From: Ryuthela nishihirai
Lineage: Eukaryota > Arthropoda > Arachnida > Araneae > Heptathelidae
DNA: 64,000 nt
Assembly: GCA_038380435.1 (NCBI GenBank)
Contig: JAWZYU010000056.1
Coordinates: 2,480,001 to 2,544,000, forward strand
Reading direction: 5' to 3'
Shown here: one piece after another, positions 10,594-22,239 of the stretch
Layout: each line of letters begins with the position of its first letter
How positions within the stretch are numbered: the first letter of the stretch is position 1
Program-made: the position numbers and the translations under genes
Notes under the pieces: generated by a model
What the model was told of the DNA's origin: nothing
Seen by the model: only the letters and a program-made list of their open reading frames with translations
Database searches by the model: none

Positions 10594-11170
10594 CTGATTC
10601 ACTCCCTCAGTGACCTTATACTTTTTTGGTGGCTTTTTTAAAAATGAGGCCTTCGTTATTCACGTGAAATTAGAATTAACAATTATACGTTTGAATATTT
10701 ATCATAAAATAATTGAAAAATATATTTTTTTTTCTGGAGCATTCTAGCAAATGTTTTTTTTAACCATTTTTATATCTCGCTGCTTTTCGGACAATGCGAT
10801 GTGGAATATGCACTAAATTCGTTAATAAGCTTAAAATTTAAAAAAACAAACACATTTTATCGCATAATCACGAATTTTGGCTCACGTTCCGCAGACATCT
10901 GCTGGGCAATTTTTGGCGAATTTCGGAAAACATGCGGAATCGAGTTTATGAGCGATATTTTGATTTCATACTTCGTTGACTCACTCTCTCTGTGATCTTA
11001 TATTTTTGCGGCTTTTTTAATGCAGCCAGCGAATTCAAATAACTATAAAAATTCATTACTGCGCTTGATCACGCTTACTGATAACTGTCGCCATTTTCAT
11101 CGTTTAATTTTCAAACAATAAGCGATGTGGAATATTCACCGCTTATATTAACAAGTTCATGTTAAAATAT
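10594..11170. repeat. diverged direct repeat, ~330-380 bp period
   Basis: The block GATTCACTCCCTCAGTGACC (10594) reappears as GACTCACTCTCTCTGTGATC (10977), both followed by a GGCTTTTTTA-type run. GCGATGTGGAATATGCAC (10797) reappears as GCGATGTGGAATATTCAC (11123). It is non-coding and looks like an old tandem duplication with indels. Confidence 0.6.
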
Positions 11171-11285
11171 TTAATCATATGGTTATATATGAATCTGCTT
11201 CTACTGGTGATCGATTCCCCTATAAAGACTTTTACATCACAACATGGGAGATTTATGTCATGTTGCAATTACCGAGATATAGGTG

Positions 11286-11421
11286 GATATCTTAATAGAT
11301 AGGATTGGTTTAATAAATTGGCTTAATAGATAGGATACCTTAATAGATAGATAGATTGGTTGGTTAGGTGTTCGCTACAGATTAGTTAGGCTACTAGATT
11401 AGTTAGGTGTTTCGCTACAGT
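11286..11421. repeat. short repeat cluster
   Basis: Several copies of CTTAATAGATAGG, then a two-fold repeat of GTTAGGTGTTCGCTACAG with a ~40 bp period. Simple local slippage. Confidence 0.6.
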
Positions 11422-11714
11422 TACAATAGTGATTGAAATCTGTTGATATATACGGATTGGCAAAATTATGGTAACAACAAAAAAGTGTCCTACCCTTATT
11501 GTAGGATCTAATTAAGTGAAAATTCGCCAGATATGTATTTTTAGTATAACTTGAAAAGCTATAGAAAATGAGAGATTTCATACCCTTGATGAAAATATTA
11601 CAAAACCATCATTATAACAAGAAAATATTAAGCATCGCAAAAGTTGAATTCAGATGCTTCAAAATATGCACATATAGCATCAATATGCAGTATGATTCTC
11701 TCCCATTTCTAAAC

Positions 11715-12620
11715 AGGCCTGGCAGAGTTGCTCCAGGCTCGATGTAAGGTTCTTCAGAATGGCATCCCACAAGAACCTACTTTATCTCATTGGGTGACAA
11801 AGGAGGTGGCGGACGATTTGCAATGCGTCTTCCTAAGGCATACTACACTTGAAGTATGGAAATTAGTTCTGGCAACACAGCCGACCAGGTCAATCTTTGA
11901 ATAAATTCCGTTTCTAAGTACCCCTGCAACAGGTGAGCTCTATGTCGAAGGACACTGTCTTCCATGAGCAGGAAATGAGCTCCAAACGCACCCGTAAAAT
12001 TTACATATAGGTTTCAAAATATCTTTCCCATATCGCTGAGCAATTGTGGAGCCTCCATCGAATACCTGAAGTATGGCCACTGCAGAGCAGCACACCAATT
12101 CCACCACTCATCTCTGATATTGGAGGAATGGTATCGCATTCCTAGTTTCCTCCAGATTAAACAGCAGCTAGATTCGCTATAGTCTAAATCGAGACTTTTC
12201 AGGAAACAGAACATTAGTCGATCTTTCAGGCTCCAAATGAAATGTTGGAGCACCATTTTAGATGAGCATTTCAGTTTGTTGGGTATTAGCGAGACACAAA
12301 TCACTGGTCTCCTGTCACAGAGTCCTCTCGCATTAATCATTCGTGGCACTGTTCTGATGGAAATCTTTTCATCTGTGCTTCACAAACCTCGAGAGAGAGA
12401 GAGTTGATGTGAAGTTATTGTACTGCTCCTCCTTGCCATTAGAACCAGAAAATTATCTGTTCAGGGTGAAGTAACTCTCGAGCGCCTTTGACCAGCTTTT
12501 CTGTCAATGGTTCCTGTCTCAAGGAACTGTTTCCAAAATGTCAATATCATCTTTCTCGGCACATTTAGTCACCTTGTTACCTCCGTCTGAGGATGTCCAG
12601 CTTCAAGTAGTCCACTGCCG
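11715..12620 (-). pseudogene. Tc1-like transposase relic
   Basis: A minus-strand transposase fragment open from 12349 to 12014 reads NARGLCDRRP, then a SDES-like region decayed to FLKSLDLD, and RYHSSNI, the order seen in Tc1 transposases with R/K-rich, DESRF and RYHPSNI blocks. Further along (11943-12000) it continues GAFGAHFLLMEDSV and HRAH, corresponding to the second aspartate region of the DDE catalytic core, then a decayed PDLN/E block. These enzymes cut and paste DNA at TA sites. Frames change several times and the first catalytic region is degraded, so the copy is dead. I could not define terminal repeats. Upstream DNA to about 12620 fits the N-terminal half but is poorly conserved. 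Confidence 0.65.
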
Positions 12621-12650
12621 CCACCGCGTGGATCTCTAAATCAGGGATGC

Positions 12651-12743
12651 AATATGTAGTCCCATTGGGATCAAATGCAGTATCAGTATGTAGTTCCGTC
12701 AGGATCAAATGCAGCATGTCGTTCCTACAGGATCAAATGCAGT
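12651..12743. repeat. three-unit minisatellite
   Basis: Units starting at 12652, 12686 and 12714 (28-34 bp), each ending GGATCAAATGCAG. Confidence 0.85.
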
Positions 12744-13410
12744 GGAGTCTATGATTGTTTGCCAAGTTCCACTATATTGTAAAAATTTTCAATTAAACAA
12801 GCAAATTGGTGTCCAGGGAAGACGACTGAATTATCCATCATCTTCTTTAAAACGTTGGCAGGCGGATTTCGTAAGGTGGAAAATTGCATTATCATCCGGT
12901 AATTATCCTTCTATATAAGTTAACCAATATGCCATTTACATATTCCGCGGAATTCCTTTTGTCAACCTTGAGACATATTAGTTGACACAGTCCCTGCCGT
13001 GTTTATTGCTTCAGAATCATAGAGTTAATATGATGGATGTGGTTGGTATCATATCCTAGTTCTGCCATCTGTAAAAGAGATTACATACGTATTTCATATA
13101 ATCACATGACTCTTTCCCCGTACCATCTACTCCACTCATGCCTCTTCTGATAATACTGACATCTCGTTTTACGCTTTTTAGTCGATACTAAAGGTTTCCA
13201 AATGAGCTACCGACTTCTAAATTAATTTATTTATTATTTATTATCTAAAGTTTTAAGAGCGAACTGTCTGTGTTGATGTGCCAGATGTTGAAAGTAGTGG
13301 TTATTTCATAGAGAATTGAAGTCGTTTCACTTTCAAGTGCTTTTACAATGCTCTACAGTTTCTCTCCCATAGTATCAGTAGCAGGGATTATTTCAGTTGT
13401 TACTATGCCA
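12744..13410. other. unassigned AT-rich DNA
   Basis: I see no gene or defined element. Confidence 0.5.
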
Positions 13411-13566
13411 GGCTCCATATCTGCAATTCCTAGGTTAAACTATCATATATGCAAGAATCCCTTGGGGAGAGATCGAGTAAGAGATCATGATCATTTTACT
13501 GGAGAGTTTCGAGGAGCCGCACATGACGCATGTAATTTGAATTTTAAAACTGGAAAAGATTCGTAA
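13411..13566 (+). pseudogene. endonuclease VII-like / Polinton-type polymerase fragment
   Basis: A short plus-strand frame reads YHICKNPLGRDRVRDHDHF and then RGAAHDACNLNFK. That combination (a C-x2-C-like start, DHDH, GAAH and CNLN) is the treble-clef HNH motif of recombination endonuclease VII, found attached to protein-primed DNA polymerases of Polinton/Maverick elements and related viruses. The fragment is only about 45 residues, the first cysteine of the pair reads Y, and the frame ends at a stop at 13564. No other Polinton gene is visible nearby. A LINE tail begins 20-30 bp downstream, so the fragment may have been cut off by that insertion. It could instead derive from a different virus-like element; the motif call is firmer than the element call. 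Confidence 0.55.
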
Positions 13567-13587
13567 GCTCGGTCATCGTAAGCTCGG

Positions 13588-13840
13588 CTTGGCCGTGTTG
13601 CCCGTATGGATAATTATTGATAAGTGAATAGGGTTATCAAGAGTGTGTCTAAAGGCCTCAGAAAGAGGGGGAAACCTAGGAAGCGGTGGACACACAATGT
13701 CGGACAGGACCTTGTTAGAATTGGTGTGCAGGGCCATTTGCAGCAGATATAGTTTAGGACTGAAATGCTTGGAAAACTAAATTGCACGGTTTTGTTGGAC
13801 CTCCATATAGCCATGGCTGCTTGATGATGACGTGATGAGT
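13588..13840 (+). pseudogene. LINE 3' end, plus strand
   Basis: Encodes the C-terminal tail of the same LINE family as at 49.9 kb: LGRVARMDNY, then KGLRKRGKPRKRW, QDLVRIGVQ and a terminal MAA followed by TGATGATGA. Two stops follow DNY, so it is inactive. It is a strongly 5'-truncated insertion. Confidence 0.8.
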
Positions 13841-13913
13841 TTTGTATCTGAGATGCTATTGACATAACATGGCCTAACATACTTAATGAAATGGCCTCTA
13901 GTCTTTTCAAGAA

Positions 13914-13968
13914 CTAGTTCCTAAAGAGTGCATGTATCATTTAGTGTACATGTGCTCTTTAGGGACTC
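13914..13968. repeat. imperfect hairpin
   Basis: Arms CTAGTTCCTAAAGAG and CTCTTTAGGGACTCG with extended CATGTA/TACATG pairing around a ~10 base loop. Probably a small foldback MITE. Confidence 0.7.
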
Positions 13969-15059
13969 GTCCGTAAATCCCGTAACTAACGATTTGAGGG
14001 GAGAGGATATGTTCTAATGTGTAACTCCTTATCTTTTAATAAAAATGTATTATTTTTTAATGTTATAGACATTAGAAACATTAAAATGAAAAAAAATGCT
14101 ATATTCATTTTTTTCGATTAGTATATTTTTGCATTCTCCGATTACAAAAATCAGGTTTTTTGAAACATATTATCTCTTGTTAAGTATTACTAATTATAAC
14201 TAATTATTTTATATAATTAACTGCTACCACCTTAACAATGATTTGATATGGTTACATCAGTACAAAAAGGGAAGATTCTTACACAAAATATGTTACTTAA
14301 ATGAAAGTGACGATCCGGTCATGATTGGGATGCTAAATTCGTCTGATGCGACATTATTTGTTACGGAAGACTTGCTATGATATTTATTAGTGATACATTT
14401 TTATGGTAATTTGTAGCGACTTACATGTAAGTCACTGAACCAGAATCTAGTCATTTTAGAGAATGAAAACTTTGATTGAACAGAGGTATAATACTACACT
14501 AAAATATGTAATGATTTATAGTGGTAGCCATTTTTACTCCTCTTTTAATCATCTTTCTTTAACTGAAAGCATAACATAAAAACGAAAATTTAGCGTTTCG
14601 TTTAATGATAACTAAAATATCTAAAACTTTTATGATAAGTTAAAAGTTAAGAAATTGTTTTTATAATTACACTGATCACCTTCACAATGAAATGAAGAAT
14701 ATTATCTTTTGTAAACTATGTCTCTTTATCTTTATATATGAAGTGACCCAAAATAAACTAACAATATTCCTGTAAGCTTATAGTAATAACTTAGTGGATA
14801 TAAGAAATATTTGAAATTTATACATCATAAATCACTGTTGAAGCAATGCATAAATGCTTAGGTTTCATGTTATACAAATGGAGGAATTGTAATTTTCAAT
14901 ATTAGAAGAAGCACAGAAAATGACCTGTAAACATGGGACTCATCTCAACTTGCCCAGGTTTATATCTAAAAAGTGCTTTCTCGACTAGCATCTGTAATTG
15001 TAGTTATGGCAACTTGCAATGACTGACTCCGTGGTATAAAGCAATCAATAGAAGATATC
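13969..15059. other. unassigned AT-rich DNA
   Basis: Very AT-rich with no coding frame, clear repeat or recognisable element. Confidence 0.5.
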
Positions 15060-15420
15060 TCGGTCGACAACTGTTGGCTTAGGAATCAGAGTACCTGACA
15101 TGCCATTAGAAGGTCGTAGGTTCGTACTAAACCGGGATCAAGTCAATATTTCCTCTATGCTTAGGATTGTTCATTCTGCTTATTATTTATGATTTTTTTC
15201 CATTTAGTTAAATAACAATATAAGTTTATGTATATTATTTATCGGATTTTTAAAAATAATTCTCCAAAATGTACATCGTTTAAATCTATTTTGTGTATTG
15301 TAAATAGAAAGCACCGTTTAGGTAGCCTTCTACATTTGGAGTTTGAGGTGGTTTCCTCATTAGTCTATTCCTAAGTAGATCACATTTGATCACTCATTCT
15401 CGCCATGTAATTAATTGAGT
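15060..15420 (+). mobile_element. possible old tRNA-derived SINE
   Basis: A tRNA-like stretch (GGCTTAGGAATCAGAG as a weak A box, then GTAGGTTCGTACT as a B box) is followed by unrelated body sequence. It shares no body with SINE-A or SINE-B here. Its boundaries and identity are uncertain. Confidence 0.3.
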
Positions 15421-15870
15421 CCTTTGGCATCAAATTGAAACCTAAACATGACTTCTAATTTGGCATTGAAGGAATTCCCATAACTTTCCCTTTTTGCACT
15501 TTTCTCAAATTCTAGATTGTAGCATATAGCATAATTATGATTTTTCGAAGTACGAAGATAAAAGATCCCCTAACCTTGTCCATCTGTGGGTGTCCAATAA
15601 GTGGCATGAGTCGCAAAGGACAAGACAAAAATCATCAAAAGGTGAGCTCCAGGGGGCAGAATTGTGCGGTAGGAATTCTCGGACATATGACCCGTGAAGT
15701 CATTTTTGTAATTCACAAGCAATAAGTTTCATCATAATCAAGGTAGCAATTTTAATGATCTCACGCGAATATGGTCGCTATCAATGAAATCAAGTCTTTT
15801 TTATCTTTATGGTGTTAGACAAGAAAGGTATTTTAAACTTTTTTATCAATATTTATCTCGATTAATTACA
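15421..15870. other. unassigned DNA
   Basis: A frame of about 62 codons at 15537-15725 shows no family resemblance. I see nothing else. Confidence 0.5.
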
Positions 15871-15934
15871 TGGTCAGGAGGACCGATTTGGTAATGCAAC
15901 TTTATGCTGCATTACCAAACAGTCCTCCTGACCC
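15871..15934. repeat. 64 bp hairpin
   Basis: GGTCAGGAGGAC at the left pairs with GTCCTCCTGACC at the right. The inner arms TTTGGTAATGCA and TGCATTACCAAA pair around a short loop. Compact foldback element. Confidence 0.85.
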
Positions 15935-16106
15935 ATAGCTCTAGCATCTGAAAGTTTAAGAATTTCAATTGTTATATACTACCTACATAACAAAGTACCG
16001 AATTTTTGTCATATCAGAAGAAAGCCAAATTCGATGCTCCACAGCTTCTAAAATATGATTTTTTGTTAAATTTTGACGGAATATAAAATTATCTGTCTAA
16101 TATATT

Positions 16107-17313
16107 TACACCGAAGACCCAAAACACTATGACCAGCTGCCTAATATGATGTTGAACATCCACGTGCCCCCAAAAGAGCTGTTACCCGTCCAGACATGGA
16201 CGATATAAGATTTCTAAAGGTGTCTTGTGGTATCTGGTGCCAACACGTTACCAGCAGAATCTTTAACTCCTGTAAGTTACGTGGCTTTGCTACCGCAGAT
16301 CGGATATTCTGTTCCAACACAAACCACAGATGCTCTATTGGATTGCTGTCTGGGAAAATTAGAGGTCACGGCAATACCTGAAAGTCTTAATGTTCAGCGC
16401 ACCATTCTTGAACAATCCGGCCAGTGCGGCATGGTGCATTATCCTGGTGAAAGAAGGCACTATTAGATGAGTATACTGTTGCTACGAAGGCATGTACCTG
16501 CTCTGCAATGATGTTTAGTTAGGTGGTAGGCGTCATAGTTTTTTGCACATGACTGACTAGACCCATGATTTCCCAGCAGAACTTTGCCCACAGCATTACA
16601 CTTCCTCCACCGGCTTATTTTCGTCCCACAGGGCATCTTCCGCAGGTAAACGATGCACAAGTACACGGCCGTCCACATGGTGCAACAGGAAACGAAATTC
16701 ATCGGAAGAGACGTCCTTCTTTCAATCATTCAAGGTTCAGTTTTGATCAACGCATAACATTGTAGGTGCTTTCGATAGTGAACTGAACTTAGCATGGGCA
16801 CTCGGAACGACCTGCAGCTGCGCAGTCCCATTTTCAGCAGGGTTCGATGTACTGTGTGTTGTGACACATTACTCCCGACACCAGCATTAGAATTACGGGC
16901 AAGTTGCTTCACAGTATCCCTTCTGTTGGCTTGTAACATATGGGATAGCCTTCGCTGAGCTCTAGCATCGATGAGGTGTTGTCGACCCACACCTTGCTGG
17001 CGGTTAGTGGTTTTTATCTCCTCAGACCACTTTCTGAAGGTACTAACCATGACTGACCGTGAACACCCAAGAAGCCTTGCCGTCTCAGAAATGCACTGAC
17101 CCAGTCGTCTGTCGATTATAATTTTGTCTTTGTCAAATCATTTACGTCCGCTGCTTTTCCCATCTGAAGAACAAGAATAACACTGATTAACAGAGCTCAG
17201 TATCAGGTGTTATTTATACCATTTCATGATCTTCACACGCGCCGTCGTTTACCTGCAATTGCTTAGATTTGCATAAACACACGGTGGTCATAATGTTTTG
17301 GCTCTATTGTGTA
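16107..17313 (-). mobile_element. Tc1-like transposon, broken transposase
   Basis: A 1.2 kb element bounded by TA and inverted ends: left TACACCGAAGACCCAAAACA, right (minus strand) TACACAATAGAGCCAAAACA. The minus strand encodes a Tc1-type transposase in pieces. The N-terminal helix-turn-helix part (17050-16730) carries GVGRQHLIDARAQRRL and the VSQHTVHRTLLKMGLRS block. The central part (16729-16463) carries ERRTSLPMNFVSCCTMWTA, in the DES-to-WG segment. Frameshifts separate the pieces and downstream DDE motifs are degraded. The enzyme would have cut and pasted this DNA at TA dinucleotides. The 1.2 kb length and single ORF layout are typical. Probably inactive. Confidence 0.85.
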
Positions 17314-17576
17314 TATTTTAATTTTCAACTATATTTTTTCAATATTTCAAGAATTACTGAAGTTCGAAATTTGAACAACAGCATCAATAGCAGACATAAA
17401 AACTGCTCAAAGGTTATTAAAATTTGATAAATGACACACTTGGCGACTGATAAAAGAAAGATATGGGTTCAAGCCCCAGGTAACGTATGGATGTTTCTTG
17501 CACTGAAAGCACGTACCGATGTGTTTGAGAAGGTCGTCATCTATCTGTTGCAGCATTAAATCTTGGTTCCGTTTGC

Positions 17577-17740
17577 AGGAGAGAACCATACACTTTACAC
17601 ATTAAAGAACACTCTGGATGGCCTTGACAGGAGTTTCCATCTGCCTTCTAGCAGCTGTCTGGTGGATCTCCTCTTCCCAACCTTCTCTGAGCCCTCGGGT
17701 TATTTGTAAACTCTCCATTCAGCCCATTGTGGACAAAACC
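17577..17740 (+). mobile_element. SINE-B fragment
   Basis: The diverged centre and 3' portion of SINE-B (AAAGAACACTCTGGATGGCC, then TTCTCTGAGCCCTCGGGT and CAGCCCATTGTGGAC). Head and tail are missing. Confidence 0.75.
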
Positions 17741-18349
17741 GTGATGTTCGGAGATATACCAATCCAACCCTGAAGACGCTAGCTAAGGTTTCGAAACGGA
17801 AGTAGTCTCCTTCTGATTGGCATCCCGGACATTTCACTGTAACGTGAATGGAGTTATTTGAAATTAATCTTAAAGTCAAACCTTCATCCCATGATGGAAT
17901 CAAGATCAATTTCTTCAGTGAAGCTTTTAGCCTTGTATCGGAACTCCTGAACATATACAACACTGAAGGGAAGATTAAGAGACTCTGTCTCTTCTTCACT
18001 CTAATTAAGGTATTCTAGATGCTCATACTGCTCTTTGCTCTAACTAAGTCTCTAATATTTTCCACATCATTCTTTAATAGCGTGCACCGTTGATTCACTT
18101 AAAATGTAATAATCCGGCAATCTACACAGCACTATTGACTTTCTTATTTATTTATCATTACACGCCTCTGGGGTGTATAGTTGGTTTCATGCTTTTGTAT
18201 TAAAATTATGTAAGATAAAAAAATGGAAGTAACTATATTTTCCTTATTACTATAATGAAACCCTACTTGCCATATAAATGAAAAGTGACTGATTCACCTT
18301 CTCATATGGTTTGATTTTGAAACTCCTGACTTATGACCACAGTTCTAAC
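17741..18349. other. unassigned DNA
   Basis: A minus-strand frame of 99 codons (17700-17999) overlaps the SINE end and shows no recognisable motif. I see nothing else. Confidence 0.45.
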
Positions 18350-18716
18350 GAGAGAACCAACTGCAGGGGAAAACGTTATCTCATAATAGAGAGCGCCTGT
18401 ATTGTAATCTGCAGTTCCCAGTCCCACTGTGAAACGTTGAGATTTATCTCCACTAAATCTCCATTCTCCTGTCTGTCAGTAGACAACACCGATGAGCTTG
18501 GAAAGGCCGATGTCCGTCGGATGGGATGTACCTCCTCTGTGAAGAACACTGCCATGGGAACGTTAAAGATTTGATGGAAGTCTGCGATCACTCTATCGTA
18601 ACAGCTATGCAGTGGGACCCCCTTCTCACAACCTCTGAGCCCTCGGGGTCCTTGTGACCAGGCCTTTAGTCATTGTAGGCCAAAAAGTGCCTCTCAGAGG
18701 TTAAATAACCAAATCC
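18350..18716 (+). mobile_element. SINE-B, old full-length copy
   Basis: All parts of SINE-B are recognisable in order: a decayed tRNA-like head with ATCTGCAGTTCCCAG, GAGATTTATCTCC, GCTTGGAAAGGCC, the GGGTCCTTGTGACC block and CTCAGAGGTTAAATAACC. Many substitutions and a deleted middle show age. Confidence 0.8.
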
Positions 18717-20235
18717 ATTTTTTTTTCTTTCGACAGCTGCTCATTCCTTCTTATCCAGTTAGATGTGTACATTGGCAGTCATAAAAATTCTTGAAAATCA
18801 CAAGCGAAAAGAAAACTTTTACATCAAAATTGATAATGGAACAAAACGTTGTTTGAAGTTTCTCTAACGATTCGTTTAGCGTTGATCGTTTGAAAAAAAT
18901 ATGGTCAATCGAACCTTGCAAATTAATATTCATATATTTTAAATACTGAAAGAATCTTTTGAAGATTCGGATTTGAAGTTATATTTTAGTCTCATTTTAC
19001 AAGGAGCTTGAAATTTGGTTTTTATTTTTGACATCATACATTCAAATTTTATCTACCACTGTAATTACTGTATAGACCAGATTAGTTAAGAGCTCGAGGG
19101 ACTTGGAGCTCAGACCTTGAAGAAGCCGACATGTTTTTGCTTAGCTCCAACAAGTGAAATTTAGTTAGCTAAACCTTCACTTAAATTGCCTAATAGCATT
19201 GGGCGAGATCGGGTATCCAACCCTGGTGGTGCCCTTGGTCGGAAGGATAGGTAGAAATAATTTAATATTTTATTTAAACTTTAGTATATGTTTAGGATTT
19301 TAGAGATTGCAATTGAAATCTCTACATTTTTTGTGAATTGCCGTCTTTTGACTGCTTATTTCACTAATCTCTTTTAATCTCTCTTTTTTAATCTCTCTTG
19401 CAGATTAATTATATTTTCTGTTTCTAACTGACAATTTTACAATTGTCAGATTTAGAACATTTTAAACTTCAGTTGGAGTTTTATTACAAGTTATACAATT
19501 CCTATTAGAAATCTTCTTTAATTAATGTAAGTTTGCATTTACTGCGTCTAATAGATTGGATTATATAGTGCACATTGTTGTCACATTTATTTCTATAATA
19601 TTTATCTACAAGTCTGTAGATAAATTCTCTGAATATTATTTTCAGTAAATACTAGTTTGTATTTTACTGTGTCTTGAACTGCATTGCAACCGTTTTTGAT
19701 ATATCTGTAACCTGTTTCGAGAAATGATATAAATTGTTATGAATATAACTTGTAAAAGTTTTTACAAGCATTTATATTTCTGATATAAATAAATGGTAAT
19801 CTGAATTTTGATTATTTCGGTTTGTGAAAATCATATACAATTTCGAAAAGTCAGCTACCGGTAAAATTTCAAAAAGCACATCATCAGCTCAGAAGCACCA
19901 GAATTCGAAAATTCGAAAACACACCGCCCCGAGATATTAGAATTCGAAAATTCGAACACTGCAACGGCTCCGGTCTACGTCTTTCGGTCCGCTCAGAGGC
20001 ATCCGAATCTATTATTGGCAATCCGGACAGCCCAGAGAGCTCTGATTCAGGGCGATCCGGATACGATCCATTAACGATTTACTTTGAAATAAAAATGAAC
20101 TAATAAAAATTATGTGATCCTTATCGTTTGATTTATTTTTTTAATTTCGCACAATCAATAAATTTAAGATTTTATATTCAAATATTGTTCTCAAAAAATA
20201 AAGTAAAAAAATATTAGCTGTAAACACTACATTAC
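18717..20235. other. unassigned DNA with a possible LTR-like segment
   Basis: No coding frame I can support. 19430-19450 contains an inverted CTGACAATTTT/ACAATTGTCAG pair. An AATAAA lies near 19788. A 12-base unit AATTCGAAAATT occurs at about 19912 and 19952. 19060-20110 could be part of an unrecognised retroelement end, but I found no paired LTR. Confidence 0.35.
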
Positions 20236-20267
20236 ATGAGCTGCGTTTCTTCAGTAACGCAGCTCAT
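20236..20267. repeat. short hairpin
   Basis: ATGAGCTGCGTT and AACGCAGCTCAT, a perfect 12 bp stem around 8 bases, 14 bp left of the inverted-repeat segment at 20282. Confidence 0.85.
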
Positions 20268-20281
20268 TTAACTTTTATGAA

Positions 20282-21072
20282 ACGCGCTGCACCGTTATTG
20301 GGGAGGTACCTTACATCCTTACATCCTTACCACCTTACATATTTCCTTGGTATAAATGCTCACCTTTGTTTCAAAATGTGGACACAACATATCTGTATGG
20401 GCTGAATCCCATCCGCCATGTTGTTGTTCTTTAGGTCTTAGCTTCCCATCTTCGTTCCTCTTGGCTCTCGGAATTTTCATGTTGAACACGAAGGTAGCTC
20501 GCAAGCCTAGGACAAGGAAACTCGGCCAAAAAGCGGTCCCATCTGGCAGCAATCACTCGACTGAAAAGAAAAATAAGTGTCATATGGGTGGCCTGACGCT
20601 CGGTTAGGTTCAGTATGCCCCAATCGCCACCTGCCACGGAAACCCAGGTGTTTCTTTTCCCAGCCCACGGCGAAGCTAGAGAGTAAGGAAAGGAGAGCGC
20701 ATTTGGACACTCTTCTCTGAACTTTCGGTGTGAAAAGTTGATTTTCGGCGACGGTACTTGCTTCTACCTCATTCACGAAAAAGGACCTGGCATGTTCTTC
20801 CCCGGTATCGAGGGCGCAACTTTGGACACTAGCAAGGGGCAATTCTGCTGATGAGCAGTAGGATTCCGGCACCGACCTAAAGGACGACAGCTTGATATGT
20901 ACAAGGAGACCCGTTTTCTTCTGTCCACACACGACAAAGGAATGAGATAGGGTCATTCTTTCCTGATCTGGTCTCCTCGATGTTAAATGACAATTTGTCG
21001 CTGCAATTCTGATCTCGAACATTTTTGTTTGAGCCGTAAATTGTGATGCTCCCCAATAACGGTGCAGCGCGT
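20282..21072. mobile_element. 791 bp segment with 24 bp perfect terminal inverted repeats
   Basis: The left end (20282-20305, beginning ACGCGCTGCACCG) is exactly repeated in inverse at 21049-21072. GAA flanks both sides (20279-20281 and 21073-21075), compatible with a 3 bp target duplication. The interior is clearly richer in G and C than the surrounding DNA and contains a 171-codon minus-strand frame. The ends do not match the Tc1, hAT or Tigger ends in this window. It could be a non-autonomous DNA transposon of another superfamily. Confidence 0.55.
20507..21022 (-). CDS. uncharacterised 171-codon frame inside the inverted-repeat segment
   Basis: I do not recognise this protein. It starts at an ATG on the minus strand (MFEIRIAATNCHLTSRRPDQ) and stops at 20507. 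It is rich in S, R and L, with no signal peptide, obvious membrane segment, repeat or catalytic motif. Other minus-strand frames here are also open for 68-77 codons, which weakens the case that this one is real; the local GC richness removes stops from several frames. It lies wholly between the inverted repeats of 20282-21072, so if translated it would belong to that element. The alternative is a captured host-gene piece (a first exon with promoter would also be GC-rich) or chance. Confidence 0.25.
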   Translation of the reverse strand: MFEIRIAATNCHLTSRRPDQERMTLSHSFVVCGQKKTGLLVHIKLSSFRSVPESYCSSAELPLASVQSCALDTGEEHARSFFVNEVEASTVAENQLFTPKVQRRVSKCALLSLLSSFAVGWEKKHLGFRGRWRLGHTEPNRASGHPYDTYFSFQSSDCCQMGPLFGRVSLS

Positions 21073-22239
21073 GAAAGAGGAATTTTTGTCATTTGTGTGA
21101 AATCCACTTGAATTAAAGTAAATTGACTATAACTGAGAATAAGATTAAATTTAAATAATTGTTCCCAGTAAGTAATCTCACATCGATCTGCTTATTTGTT
21201 TTGTCTGTTGGTCTAGTTCTTGTACACCGAGATAGGCGAACAGCCTAGGCCTGGGATTGGTTGACCCCATCATTTTTATTATTATAAAAATTGCGGCATC
21301 AGGCCCACTTTCCTCGAAATGCTGATCCAGATGAAACAGAGGGCTTTGTCATCAGCCCCTCATTTTTTTAGGTTCGTTCCTAAAGTACAGCTACCCCCAA
21401 AACACAGAGGAGTAGTCACGACATAAATGTAAGGAGATGCAAAATTCGCTCTCCACAAGTCGCGAACAAACAAACATTTCCATTCCATTTTTGGTTAAGA
21501 CTTTTGAATTAATCGTGCACAAACCAAGTCATACGTAATTGAAGGCCCGGATCTAGAAAAAAATAAACACCAAGACAGAGTTCAAGCTCCATATTTACAG
21601 ATAATATACATATCTATTTCTTCTATGGGCATCATCCAACCTACATTGGAGGAAATCATTCAGTTGATTCATTTGGGAAAAACGGAATATAATATCAAAA
21701 TAGCAGCAAAATTCTCCATTTTCGAAGTCCGTATTAGAGAGATCAGATATATTTCTTGGTGGCTTTGTCTATGGAGATCATTCGTATATTATAAATTTCT
21801 CTACTCTCAAATTAATTACTATATCAATTAGTAGTTAAATTATCAATTACTCTTAGTGATTAAATAGACAGTTCTCCATTCCAATTCTCAATTAACAACC
21901 ATTTGCATATTAATCTGGGAAATTGGTATAAATCTATATAACGCATAATTGCACATCTTCGATCTTCGATGTTCTCATCGCATTTTTATTGAGATTATGA
22001 ATTTCACTTTTTATTACAAAGGATGGAAACAAACTTTTGCAATAATTATGATCATACGAAAAGAAAAACATTTCCTTTATTGGAACGCGCAATAACTTCC
22101 TCCACCCATCCATCCCAAATCAGCGTTTCAACAGAAATTGTCTTCCGATTGAAGATGTAAACGAAAATCTGTTTACCGCATAAAATGGAATATGTATAAT
22201 TAGAATGATCATAATTTGGAATGTCCATTTTACCAATTG
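21073..22239. other. unassigned DNA
   Basis: 21220-21480 has a higher-complexity stretch (CAGCCTAGGCCTGGGATTGG onward) that looks like a repeat fragment without a match here. The rest is AT-rich with no defined feature. Confidence 0.4.

Noticed and set aside
19060..20110. Second LTR retrotransposon end
   Set aside because: A possible AATAAA and mixed sequence are present, but no paired LTR, polypurine tract or pol motif was found.
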